Origin: VRUE01 sp963703895
Lineage (GTDB): Bacteria > Actinomycetota > Thermoleophilia > Solirubrobacterales > 70-9
NCBI GenBank assembly: GCA_963703895.1
Contig: CAVPFX010000003.1
Location: 434,001-498,000 of the forward strand
Length of the DNA: 64,000 nucleotides
Reading direction: 5' to 3'
A program made the position numbers and the translations under genes. Each line of letters opens with the position of its first letter. Position 1 is the stretch's first letter. Positions 32,567 to 39,865 of the stretch are shown in pieces. The notes beneath the pieces were generated by a model. It did not search any database. It saw only the letters and a program-made list of their open reading frames with translations, and was not told where the DNA came from.

Positions 32567-33795
32567 GCCGCGAGCTCCGTCGGCTGCTCGAGGACCGAAG
32601 CGAGAAGGGCGGAGAGGATCGCGTGGGCAAGGAGGGGCGGGACGGCGTTGCCGATCTGCGTAAAACGCTGTGATTTCGTTCCCTGCACGGGGTAATCGCC
32701 GGGAAAGCTCTGGAGGATCAGGGCCTCTTCCTCGGTGACTCGGATGGCGTGGGCGTTCTGCTCGCCGTGGTTGTGGTGCGTCGGCGACGAGAGGCGGGGG
32801 TCGCCCGCGACGGTGGTGGCGGGGCGTTCTGCGGGGGTGGGTCCTCCGCCGCCCCAGTTGCGGCCTCCGACGTTCTCTCCCTCGCCCTCTGGGAGCTGGC
32901 GGCCGACCAAGATGCCGTCCTTGGAGCGGCGGGAGGTGACGAGTGTCGGAGCGGGGCGCTCGGAAACCCACTCGACGCGCGCCGCGTTGTTACCGAAGGC
33001 GATCGTCGGGGCCGGCTCTCCCTCGTCTCGAACCGCTGCATTCTCTTGGTTTTCGTTGCGCAAGGCTGCCGCCGCTGCGCGCCTGCGACTATCCGCGCCA
33101 GCAAAGACCTCGACCCAGCCCAGCGCTTCGGCCATGCTCACCCAAGGCAGGATCTCGCCCTCCATCGTCACCTCGTGGCGCTGTGGCTCGCCCTTCACGT
33201 AGCGCTGGTGCGTTGGCTTGGGCGGGTGTACCGGAGCCTCGCGGTCGGCCATGAGGATCGCCCGCTCTCGCGTTTGCGGAACTCCATACCGCTCCGCCTC
33301 CATCACGGCGGTAAAGACGTTCCAGCCCACCAGCCGCAGGATCTCAGCGCAGTGCTCCCAGAACGGCAGCACGGAGGGAACCTGCTCCCAGGCGAGAAAG
33401 CGGGGCTCGAGAAGGACGGCCCAGCGGAGAGGCTCTACGACGAGGGCCGAACGCTCATCGCGCCAAGGCAGCGGTGGAACGGGCTTGGCCCTCGCCGCAG
33501 CCGTCGCAGCTTCGTAGACCAGCGGCATGTCGGCAATACCGTCGCCCTTGCCGGCGGCGGAGAAGGTCGGGCAGGGTGGCGAGGCGATGAGGAGACCCAA
33601 GGGCTCCCCGCCGATCTCCGACAAGACGGTTCGTGGCTCGAGCGCCGACACATCTCCGGGGAGCGTCAGAAGCCCGGCCATCTCGCGCGTGGCTACTGCA
33701 GCGTCGTCCCACTCGATGCCGAGCGGGTCGAAGCCCAACGTCGAGCAGGCGCAGTCCCAGCCTCCGGGGCCGGCGAAGAGATCGATCGCCTTCAC
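32563..33795 (-). CDS. DNA cytosine-5 methyltransferase
   Basis: The 410-residue protein has the C5 motif order: motif I DLFAGPGGWDCA, motif IV SPPCPTFSAAGKG with the catalytic Cys, a variant motif VI (AWEQVPSVL where ENV is usual), and motif VIII QTRERAILMA. The target-recognition region follows, and motifs IX-X are near the C-terminus. It flips and methylates cytosine in a specific site. No matching restriction enzyme is adjacent, so protection of phage DNA is the likely role. Confidence 0.92.
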   Translation of the reverse strand: MKAIDLFAGPGGWDCACSTLGFDPLGIEWDDAAVATREMAGLLTLPGDVSALEPRTVLSEIGGEPLGLLIASPPCPTFSAAGKGDGIADMPLVYEAATAAARAKPVPPLPWRDERSALVVEPLRWAVLLEPRFLAWEQVPSVLPFWEHCAEILRLVGWNVFTAVMEAERYGVPQTRERAILMADREAPVHPPKPTHQRYVKGEPQRHEVTMEGEILPWVSMAEALGWVEVFAGADSRRRAAAAALRNENQENAAVRDEGEPAPTIAFGNNAARVEWVSERPAPTLVTSRRSKDGILVGRQLPEGEGENVGGRNWGGGGPTPAERPATTVAGDPRLSSPTHHNHGEQNAHAIRVTEEEALILQSFPGDYPVQGTKSQRFTQIGNAVPPLLAHAILSALLASVLEQPTELAA

Positions 33796-34646
33796 CCCGC
33801 TACCTCCTGGGTTGAGGGGACGATCTCAGCTAGGACGTTCAGAAGCGGCGCGTCGTCCCGAATGCGGGTGCAGGCAAGCTCGGCTGTGACGGGGTTCAGC
33901 TCGATGCCGATCGATGCCCGGTCGCAGCGAGCTGCGACGATGCAGGTGGTGCCAGAGCCGACGAAGGGATCAAGGACTGTGTCCCCCTCGTCGGTGCCGG
34001 CAACGATGCAGCGGCGAGCCAACTCCTGCGGCATCGGGGCGACGTGGGAGGGGTCAGGATCCTGACGAATCGACCAAACCGACTGGTGCCACCAGCCCTC
34101 GCCCGGATCGCGAACCCGGCTCTTGTACTGGGGGGTCAGAAGGAAGACGTACTCGTGCCCGCTCGAGGGACGGTCCTGGCGAGGGGGCTCGGGAGCGTGG
34201 CGCTTATCCCAGACGATGGTCTGCCGGAGGAACCAGCCGTCTGCTCGTAGGGCGTTGGCCACGAGGAACGGGGTGAGCGTCAGATCCTTGGCCTTGTACC
34301 CGGGCGGAGGAACGCGATAGCGATGGGCGAGCGTGCGTCCTTGCTTTGAAGGTCTGGAGCTGGCCCTCTTCCCCCAGCCGTTGCCGCCGGCGGCGTACTT
34401 GTCGCCGAGATTCAGCCAGAGCGAGCCGTCCTTCGTGAGGACGCGGCGGATCTCCTGGGCGACGGTGACCAGCGAGCCGACGAACTGTGACGGTGTCTCC
34501 TCTCGCCCCAGCTCTTGGGGACCGCAGCCGTAGTCACGCTGGCGCCAGTAGGGCGGGCTCGTAACGCAGCACTGGACCGACTCGTCGGGCATTTGCCGGA
34601 GCTGCTCGAGCGCGTCGCCTTGCCGGATTGACCAGCTACGCGGCAT
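33792..34646 (-). CDS. N4/N6 DNA methyltransferase (beta class)
   Basis: The 284-residue protein has TSPPYWRQRDYG (motif IV) near residue 30 and DPFVGSGTTCIVAARCDR (motif I) near residue 225, the beta-class order. It is a close relative of the 420-residue enzyme at 39862: both start with an IRQGDALE block and DESVQCCVTSPPYW. It lies directly upstream of the C5 enzyme with a 4-base overlap (GTGA), so the two are co-translated. Confidence 0.92.
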   Translation of the reverse strand: MPRSWSIRQGDALEQLRQMPDESVQCCVTSPPYWRQRDYGCGPQELGREETPSQFVGSLVTVAQEIRRVLTKDGSLWLNLGDKYAAGGNGWGKRASSRPSKQGRTLAHRYRVPPPGYKAKDLTLTPFLVANALRADGWFLRQTIVWDKRHAPEPPRQDRPSSGHEYVFLLTPQYKSRVRDPGEGWWHQSVWSIRQDPDPSHVAPMPQELARRCIVAGTDEGDTVLDPFVGSGTTCIVAARCDRASIGIELNPVTAELACTRIRDDAPLLNVLAEIVPSTQEVAG

Positions 34647-35166
34647 CGGTACTCACCCCCGCCGGGCTCTCCACCTTCAGCCGCTCATACATCGACTGGT
34701 GGCCGGGGTGCTGCTCGTCAATGCGCTGGCAGAACAGCTTGGCCTCGTCATCAAGCTCATGCCAGGCGATCACCTCGGAGCGGTTCTCCAAGGCTTCGTG
34801 GAAGGCGCGGCACACCGGGGCGCCGATGACAGGCTCGTAGAGGATCAGTGCAAGGTCGTCGTCAGGTAGGTCCGCGAAGGTGCGGCGAATCCACTCGGCT
34901 GGCACGAGGTGGTGAGGGTCGACCGGGCCCCAGCAGCGATGGTCGCGGCGGTGCGACTTCGCCCAGCACGGCCACTCGGTGACTAGCTCGGAGAAGCGGG
35001 TGTGGGCCTCGGCGACGACAGGAGGCTCGGACCGGCTGCGCGCCTTCATCTTCGGCTCGTTCTGCGAGCCGCACTCGGGGCAGCGCAGTTCGGAGGGGTG
35101 GAACCTTTTGCTCAGGCTCGACTTGCCCTCCCAGGTGTGGCCGTTTCTACATGCGTAGTTGGCCAC
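34636..35166 (-). CDS. zinc-ribbon/HNH-like phage protein
   Basis: The 176-residue protein has an N-terminal zinc ribbon (YACRNGHTW, then CPECGSQ) and a central CWGPVDPHHLVP flanked by DHR, which looks like a degenerate HNH or NinG-type nuclease core. GTG 35166 is chosen because it overlaps the upstream TAG by one base. Nuclease activity is uncertain. Confidence 0.6.
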   Translation of the reverse strand: MANYACRNGHTWEGKSSLSKRFHPSELRCPECGSQNEPKMKARSRSEPPVVAEAHTRFSELVTEWPCWAKSHRRDHRCWGPVDPHHLVPAEWIRRTFADLPDDDLALILYEPVIGAPVCRAFHEALENRSEVIAWHELDDEAKLFCQRIDEQHPGHQSMYERLKVESPAGVSTDAA

Positions 35167-35366
35167 TACGACTCGCCCCCATCCTGCTCGCTCTCGCCAA
35201 AGGAATCGGTGATCGCGGCGAACTGAGCACTGATGACCTTGCGCCGCGCTTCCTCGCATTCGACACACCACAGGCCGCTGCCGTTTAATTGCAGCGCCTC
35301 AGCGTTGATGATCCGCGTGCAACTGCCCTCGCGCACGCCGTAGCCGATGCAGCATTTCTCAGCCAC
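35166..35366 (-). CDS. 66-residue Cys-rich phage protein
   Basis: Two Cys near the start (EKCCIGYG), one at SCTR and a CVEC pair suggest a small zinc-binding protein. It is preceded by leader element copy 2 at 35386. Confidence 0.6.
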   Translation of the reverse strand: MAEKCCIGYGVREGSCTRIINAEALQLNGSGLWCVECEEARRKVISAQFAAITDSFGESEQDGGES

Positions 35367-35385
35367 GATCCACCCCCTGCTTGCT

Positions 35386-35406
35386 CTCAGGTAGGTCTAC
35401 CCAGGG
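35386..35406 (-). promoter_or_regulatory. leader element, copy 2
   Basis: This is the second copy of the 21-base element seen at 27334-27354 (17 of 21 identical). It sits in the 54-base gap upstream of the gene starting at 35366. Confidence 0.5.
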
Positions 35407-35420
35407 TGTTGTCCTAAGGA

Positions 35421-35909
35421 TCATGCGACCACCAACGCCAAAACTGCAATGACGGCGAAGTGCCAGATCTGATCGGCCCAGATGCGGACCTCCGCTCCGA
35501 GGTCCATGAGGATCGGCGAGCCGGCTGGTGCGTCAGCGACGTGGCGGATCTCGTGCTCTTCTGCCTTCGCCATGTAGACGAGAGCGTGTGGGACTTCGGC
35601 GGGCTGGGTCTGGCGGATCAGCTTCGACCACCAGGCGACCGGGACGCGAGTGTCGATGAGAAGGTGGGTGATGCCGATGGCAAGTGCTGCGGGCCACGGG
35701 AAGACGAGGAGCTGTGTTGCGCCATGAAGGCCAGCGTGGATGTAGGCCGCGGGGTGGCGGTCCCACCATCGCGTGATCCACCGGCCGTCAGCGCGCCACT
35801 CGAAGCGTTTGCGCCGCTTCGACTTGTTCACCGCCATCCACTCGTTCTGAGCGAGCCAGTCTATGACGAGGTGGGTGACGATGCCCCAGATGAGGAGGTC
35901 GGTGGCCAC
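35421..35909 (-). CDS. DUF3307-like membrane protein
   Basis: The 162-residue protein has HLVIDWLAQNEWMAVNKSKR at its start and IHAGLHGATQLLVFPW and THLLIDTRVPVAWW inside, the His/Asp-containing membrane pattern of DUF3307. About three membrane helices are expected. The family recurs in phages; its role is unknown. It begins one base inside the upstream stop (TAGTG). Confidence 0.75.
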   Translation of the reverse strand: MATDLLIWGIVTHLVIDWLAQNEWMAVNKSKRRKRFEWRADGRWITRWWDRHPAAYIHAGLHGATQLLVFPWPAALAIGITHLLIDTRVPVAWWSKLIRQTQPAEVPHALVYMAKAEEHEIRHVADAPAGSPILMDLGAEVRIWADQIWHFAVIAVLALVVA

Positions 35910-36112
35910 TAACCCATCGGCCCCAAGGTCGGTTGCCGGCGCATGTCTTCGAGCCTCGTAATCGCATCAGTGGCCTGTGTCCGTGAGTAGACGCGGGGCA
36001 TCTCGATCCCGGCTTTGAGGGACAAGCGCTTCAGGTGGCGGTGCTGGTCCGGCGACACCGATTTGTGCCGCCGGCGTGCCCGCTCGGCTCTGAGGAAGGC
36101 CGCTCGGCTCAC
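35909..36112 (-). CDS. DUF3072-like small protein
   Basis: The 67-residue protein contains SPDQHRHLKRLSLKAGIEMP followed by YSRTQATDAITRLED, the SAP-like helical repeat pattern of DUF3072. A basic N-terminus suggests nucleic-acid contact. It is coupled to both neighbours. Confidence 0.68.
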   Translation of the reverse strand: MSRAAFLRAERARRRHKSVSPDQHRHLKRLSLKAGIEMPRVYSRTQATDAITRLEDMRRQPTLGPMG

Positions 36113-37434
36113 GTCTCGACCGCCGGTGCATAGGTCTCGCCGCGCTCGCCGTAGGTTGAGGCAAGCGCATTGTGCGCCGTCATCTCCTGGGGCTCACCGA
36201 ACTGCGGCTCGCCGTTCTTCTCTGGAAGAAGTGGACGGCATTCTGGGTGCACCCAGAGGTGGTAGTGCTTGTAGGAGCCGTCTGGCTCGGGGGTCGAGTT
36301 GCGGCATTTGACGCAGACGAATGGCTCTCCCCCGTCTGGGTTCGGCATCCGCCAGAGCTCCGCGTCGATCATGCCGGGGAACGGCGGCTCGTCGACCTTG
36401 TCGAGCATCTCGCCGCCGGCCTCCGCCATGTATTTGGCCGTGCCGTAGATCTCCATGTAGGCCCGGCGCAGCTCGGCGTTGTCCTCGTCGGTGATCCTCC
36501 TGACGTTGAGAGCCTTCGGGTCCTCGATGATCTCCTGCTCGACCCGGATCCCATGCCAGGCCCAAATGCCCCAGCCGTCGGGGTAAAGGATTGCCGGGCC
36601 GTCCTCACAGTGAAGACGGTTGGCGGGTGCTGGATCCCGGTGAAGGACGGTCGGACGCTCAGTCAGGATGACGACGCCTTCTCGCGGCCACCACCAACCG
36701 CAGGAGCGGGTAATGCGTGACCATGCCTCAAGACCCTGATCGAGGTGCTTGTCATAGGTGACTCCCACCTCGCGCGCAAACCGCTGCCAGGCGACCCAAG
36801 GCGCGTCGTGCTGACCCCACCAGGCGCGATTTCTTTGGTCCCCGAGTTGGTCCCCGAGTTGGTCCCCGAGTTGGTCCCCGAGTTGGTCCCCGAGTTGGTC
36901 CCAGAGTTGGCCCCAGAGTTGGCCCCAGAGTTGGCCCCGGAGTTGGTCCCAGAGTTGGCCCCGGAGTTGGCCCCGGAGTTGGCCCCGGAGTTGGTCCCCG
37001 AGTTGGTCCCAGAGTTGGCCCCGGAGTTGGTCCCAGAGTTGGCCCCGGAGTTGGCCCCGGAGTTGGCCCCGGAGTTGGTCCCCGAGTTGGTCCCAGAGTT
37101 GGCCCCGGAGTTGGTCCCCGAGTTGGCCCCAGAGTTGGTCCCCGAGTTGGTCCCAGAGTTGGCCCCGGAGTTGGTCCCTCAAATCGCTGTTCTTCGTCGC
37201 CTCCTCGAACCACGCAGAGGCAAAGCAACCACCCAACGGCGAGTCCATCCAGATCGTCATGGGCTCTTTCCAGCCCATGACGGCATAGAGATCTTTGACC
37301 GCCGCGTCGGCTTCGGGCCGATCAGCAGGATCGGTGGAGAGCCCAACCCCCAACCACTCCGAGCGAGCGGCCTCTAGGGCGCGCTGCTCGGTCGTGGTCA
37401 AGGGCTTCGTGCGCTTCTTGGTTGCCGTCGCCAT
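36109..37434 (-). CDS. DUF6745-like protein with 28 tandem tetrapeptide repeats
   Basis: The 441-residue protein has three parts: an N-terminal segment (about 1-85), a run of 28 units of the form x-D/G-Q-L (about 86-199; for example RGQLWDQLGDQL), and a C-terminal domain with TRSCGWWWPREGVVILTERP, LHCEDGPAILYPDGWGIWAW and HGIRVEQEIIEDP, which matches DUF6745 as I recall it. Family members often carry a similar low-complexity repeat with other residues. Function unknown. It precedes the RQGD-type gene at 37434 in translation order reversed, sharing a TGATG overlap. Confidence 0.75.
   Translation of the reverse strand: MATATKKRTKPLTTTEQRALEAARSEWLGVGLSTDPADRPEADAAVKDLYAVMGWKEPMTIWMDSPLGGCFASAWFEEATKNSDLRDQLRGQLWDQLGDQLWGQLGDQLRGQLWDQLGDQLRGQLRGQLRGQLWDQLRGQLWDQLGDQLRGQLRGQLRGQLWDQLRGQLWGQLWGQLWDQLGDQLGDQLGDQLGDQLGDQRNRAWWGQHDAPWVAWQRFAREVGVTYDKHLDQGLEAWSRITRSCGWWWPREGVVILTERPTVLHRDPAPANRLHCEDGPAILYPDGWGIWAWHGIRVEQEIIEDPKALNVRRITDEDNAELRRAYMEIYGTAKYMAEAGGEMLDKVDEPPFPGMIDAELWRMPNPDGGEPFVCVKCRNSTPEPDGSYKHYHLWVHPECRPLLPEKNGEPQFGEPQEMTAHNALASTYGERGETYAPAVET
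36836..37172. repeat. 12-bp tandem repeat array (28 units)
   Basis: Units such as GGTCCCCGAGTT and GGCCCCGGAGTT follow each other without spacers and keep the reading frame of the minus-strand gene. Variation is limited to the bases encoding Arg, Trp or Gly and Asp or Gly. A six-unit block (RG-RG-RG-WD-RG-W) occurs twice, so the array grew by larger duplications too. Copy number can change without frameshifting. Confidence 0.95.
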
Positions 37435-37892
37435 CAGTCTGCGACGAAGCTGATTCCACCGGCCTGGCCGTACTCGCGCTGCCTGCGGACCTCGTAGTTG
37501 CCAGGGGTGATGACGAACGGCAGATGCTCGTCGTGGGTGATCGGGACGCCAAGGACCTCCTCGCGATCGATCACTTCCAGTTCTGCTGCCTCGACCCGTT
37601 TAACCTCGACGTAGGCTGGCACCCAGACGATCTCGCCTTCGTGGTTCCGGCACTTCCAAGCATCGACTGGCTCGGCGAGATCGGCCTCAACCTTCAAGAA
37701 CCGACCTTGAACATCAGCGAGGTCGGTGGCCTTGAACACGGCACCTGGCGCCTCAATCGCATGGCAATGGCCTGTGTGCTCCCCCTCGGCGACAACAACG
37801 CGGCCGTTCTGCCGAGGTACGTCGGTCAGCCCTGTGGGCAACTTCTTGACGGGGACGAAATAAATATCTCCCTGTCTCAACGGTTTCTTCAT
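37434..37892 (-). CDS. RQGD-type conserved protein of unknown function
   Basis: The 152-residue beta-rich protein begins MKKPLRQGDIYFVPVKKLP and contains VVAEGEHTGHCHAI, VWVPAYVEV and ITHDEHLPFVITPGNYEVRR, ending QREYGQAGG. The His-rich strand pairs (HTGHCHAI, HDEHLPF) suggest a metal-binding cupin-like fold. AGGAGG before ATG 37892 sets the start. I recall similar proteins beside DUF6745 genes in varied bacteria, which would make this a conserved pair. Confidence 0.7.
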   Translation of the reverse strand: MKKPLRQGDIYFVPVKKLPTGLTDVPRQNGRVVVAEGEHTGHCHAIEAPGAVFKATDLADVQGRFLKVEADLAEPVDAWKCRNHEGEIVWVPAYVEVKRVEAAELEVIDREEVLGVPITHDEHLPFVITPGNYEVRRQREYGQAGGISFVAD

Positions 37893-38095
37893 GTGCTTGT
37901 TCCTCCTGAGGCAGTCAGTCCCGCCTCCGTTGTGGTTTTTGAAGGCTCGACTGGGACGCACTCGGGGTGCACATACCGTTTGGTGGCGATCACTTCGACG
38001 ATCGGCTCGCCCTGGCGGATGGCTGCGTTGCACTCAGAGCAGCGGCCGCTGTACTGGGCGAGGATCTCCGGGGAGGTTGGAACCTCGGTCTTCAC
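37889..38095 (-). CDS. zinc-finger phage protein
   Basis: The 68-residue protein has CSECNAAIRQGEPIVEVIAT followed by YVHPEC, a treble-clef/PARP-like Cx2C...HxxC zinc site that usually binds DNA. It overlaps the next gene by ATGA. Confidence 0.7.
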   Translation of the reverse strand: MKTEVPTSPEILAQYSGRCSECNAAIRQGEPIVEVIATKRYVHPECVPVEPSKTTTEAGLTASGGTST

Positions 38096-38466
38096 GGTGT
38101 GTCGCCCTTCGGCAGGTAGGGCTGCAAGGCTCCGACGAGCCGGCGGCGCTCCCGCTCAGTCAGGTCACCGAGCTTCGTCTCGCGGTTCCAGCGGCGCCCG
38201 TGCGGGTTGGAACCGACTAGCTGCCGCAGGATCCGGTCCAGCAGGAGTTGGCCGAACTGCGGGACAATCCCGTTCCCGTTCCCGCTCGGCGCGAGTAGCT
38301 GGCCAAGCTTGTAGGTGGCGAGAGCATCGCTGGGGTCGAGGAGCGCGGCTTCGATTCGATCGGCGGGTGCCTGGCGCAGCTCCTTGCGCTCCTGACTGCG
38401 GCCCAGCCGGAGTTCATTGGCGCGCTCGAGGGCCCGAAGAACCTGGGTCTTCTCCGCTACAGGCAC
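38092..38466 (-). CDS. phage protein of unknown function
   Basis: The 124-residue basic, helical protein (RALERANELRLGRSQERKEL) has a C-terminal half with DRILRQLVGSNPHGRRWN. GTG 38466 overlaps the upstream stop by 10 bases; the longer frame upstream is out of phase with the better-supported neighbour. The position just after the replication genes suggests a replication or recombination accessory. Confidence 0.55.
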   Translation of the reverse strand: MPVAEKTQVLRALERANELRLGRSQERKELRQAPADRIEAALLDPSDALATYKLGQLLAPSGNGNGIVPQFGQLLLDRILRQLVGSNPHGRRWNRETKLGDLTERERRRLVGALQPYLPKGDTP

Positions 38467-38912
38467 GGCTCCCCCTCCCCCACGGCGGCTACATCGGAAA
38501 GTGCACCTCGAACTGCAGAGCGCACCTCGGCCAGGTCGCGGAGCTTCTTCTCGAAGAGGCCGGTGATGTTCGGCGCCCGGTCCTGGGACTGGACGATCTC
38601 GCGGGTGTCCCAAGCGGCACGGACGCAGAGATCGGCGTCGTGCTCAGCGAGGAGGCGGCGAAGGGTGCCGCGGACCGGGTAGGGCCACGGCCTACCGTGG
38701 TCGTTTTCGGAAAGCGAGTGCAGCCCACCGACGAGGATCTGCCAAACCTCACGGTGAACAGAAGGGGAAGGATTCCCTACCCCTTTCTTTGGGTTCTGGA
38801 CTATGGACTCTGGACTGGCATCGCTGGTGCATGGTGTTCCGCATCGCCCCTTGCATATGCGCTGGCAATGCGCTGGCAATGCGCTGTAGATGCGTTCGCA
38901 TTGCGTCTGCAT
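38457..38912 (-). CDS. probable replication accessory protein (follows DUF1376 gene)
   Basis: The 151-residue protein starts at ATG 38912, overlapping the DUF1376 stop as TGATG. Its first 19 residues (MQTQCERIYSALPAHCQRI) are encoded by the iteron-like array. The rest is helical (HREVWQILVGGLHSLSENDH, RGTLRRLLAEHDADLCVRA), as in DnaD- or helicase-loader-like phage proteins, but no diagnostic motif is present. Confidence 0.6.
   Translation of the reverse strand: MQTQCERIYSALPAHCQRICKGRCGTPCTSDASPESIVQNPKKGVGNPSPSVHREVWQILVGGLHSLSENDHGRPWPYPVRGTLRRLLAEHDADLCVRAAWDTREIVQSQDRAPNITGLFEKKLRDLAEVRSAVRGALSDVAAVGEGEPCL
38858..38912. repeat. five 11-bp tandem repeats, iteron-like
   Basis: TGCGCTGGCAA occurs twice in direct succession, followed by TGCGCTGTAGA, TGCGTTCGCAT and TGCGTCTGCAT, all in phase at 11 bp (about one helical turn). 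They straddle the junction of two replication-type genes. Regularly phased repeats in a replication gene are typical of phage and plasmid origins. Confidence 0.6.
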
Positions 38913-39289
38913 CAAGCGGCCTGTGCTTTCGCTTCGGCCTCTTTGCGCCGCCGTTCCCGACCCCAGCGAGCCTCGGCGGCCTTCCGCGCCGACTCGGACT
39001 TGCCAAGTGCCTCGGTGCGTACCTCCTCCATCTTCAGGTTCACCAAGCCGCCGTTGTCGTCCGGGTGCCACTTGTGGGCAAAGGCCGGCCAGAGCTTTTT
39101 GAGACGCTGCGGCGAAGAGGTGAGGAACCGGGCGTTGGACGCTACGTCGGCGAAGATCGAGCCCCGCTGCCAGGCGATCAGTAGAAGCTTCCAGTAGGCA
39201 CCGAACTCCTCGTCGGTCAGCCCCATCTCCTGGGCGTCGGAGAGCGCGTCGTCGACCCACAGCTTCATGAAGGGGAGGTCGCTCGGCAC
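38912..39289 (-). CDS. DUF1376 phage replication protein
   Basis: The 125-residue protein has the DUF1376 start: PFMKLWVDDALSDAQEMGLT, then EEFGAYWKLLLIAWQRGSI, with the later LTSSPQRLKKLWPAF helix and a basic coiled tail (ARWGRERRRKEAEAKAQ). These are winged-helix proteins found at the head of phage replication modules, probably origin or helicase-loading factors. Its 3' end lies next to the iteron-like repeats. Confidence 0.82.
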   Translation of the reverse strand: MPSDLPFMKLWVDDALSDAQEMGLTDEEFGAYWKLLLIAWQRGSIFADVASNARFLTSSPQRLKKLWPAFAHKWHPDDNGGLVNLKMEEVRTEALGKSESARKAAEARWGRERRRKEAEAKAQAA

Positions 39290-39325
39290 TCAACGGCCCA
39301 CCCTGTGTACGTGTAGCCATGACAC

Positions 39326-39865
39326 CTACGCCGCCCACGCCTCTGGGTCGGGCTCCGGTAGGAGCGTCAGGGGTTCAGAGGTCGGGCGAGGCTCCCCGGC
39401 GTCATGAGTCGGCTGACGACCATGAACCGAGGAGCCACCGCCCGGATCACTACTGGCGCCCATCGAGCGGTGAGAGGAGACGCTCACGCCAGTAGTGACC
39501 CCGACGGTTGACCTATCGCCCGGAAGGGCGCTCCTGACCGTCTGCACACCCGGCTCGATGCCTTGTGCAGATGACACCGATTTAGGAGCGCCCTTCCGGG
39601 CGATTCGATCTCGCCCGAGTTCGGTGAGTCGGTATCCGTTTGCTTCTGCGCCCTTGCGGCTGGCGATCGTTGACTTGCGCCGGCCGCACTTGACGATCAA
39701 GCGCTTGTTGACAAGAGCCATGACGGCTCGGCCTATGACTCCTCGGTGCTCGTCGAGAATTACGTGCTCGAGGAAGTCCGGGTGAAAAGGCTCGTGCTCG
39801 GGGTTGCGGAAGTGGTCGAGGATGGCCTCTTCGGCTACCTGCTGCATGTGGCTGGGTGAGGTCAC
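39326..39865 (-). CDS. winged-helix protein with inverted-repeat-rich tail
   Basis: Residues 1-85 look like a winged helix (AVMALVNKRLIVKCGRRKST, then YRLTELGRDRIARKG). Residues 86-179 are disordered (Ser/Gly/Pro rich). The DNA of that tail holds three perfect inverted repeats, so the tail may be shaped by DNA or RNA structure rather than by protein function. It overlaps the methyltransferase stop upstream by 4 bases. Confidence 0.62.
   Translation of the reverse strand: MTSPSHMQQVAEEAILDHFRNPEHEPFHPDFLEHVILDEHRGVIGRAVMALVNKRLIVKCGRRKSTIASRKGAEANGYRLTELGRDRIARKGAPKSVSSAQGIEPGVQTVRSALPGDRSTVGVTTGVSVSSHRSMGASSDPGGGSSVHGRQPTHDAGEPRPTSEPLTLLPEPDPEAWAA
39447..39498. repeat. perfect 12-bp inverted repeat
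   Basis: TCACTACTGGCG at 39447-39458 pairs exactly with CGCCAGTAGTGA at 39487-39498 across a 28-base spacer. It lies inside the coding tail of the winged-helix gene, 17 bases from the larger inverted repeat. Confidence 0.8.
39515..39604. repeat. 21-bp perfect inverted repeat with nested 8-bp stem
   Basis: Bases 39515-39535 and 39584-39604 are exact reverse complements (core CGCCCGGAAGGGCGCTCCT). Inside the 48-base spacer, TCTGCACA (39541-39548) pairs with TGTGCAGA (39564-39571). The whole 90 bases can fold as one branched-free long hairpin. Chance occurrence of 21 exact pairs is negligible. Confidence 0.9.

Noticed and set aside
32749..34065. Long plus-strand frame opposite the two methyltransferase genes
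   Set aside because: The minus strand holds full methyltransferase motifs; the plus frame has no recognisable domain.
36836..37172. Regular short repeats resembling a CRISPR array
   Set aside because: There are no spacers, the unit is 12 bp, and the repeats keep the reading frame of a protein-coding gene. No cas genes are present.
37422..39197. Plus-strand frame of nearly 600 codons
   Set aside because: It runs antisense through several overlapping phage genes with good start sites and shows shadow-type composition.
38912..39338. N-terminal extension of the gene after DUF1376
   Set aside because: The extension overlaps the whole DUF1376 gene in another frame and is Arg-rich; the TGATG junction at 38912 is a better start.
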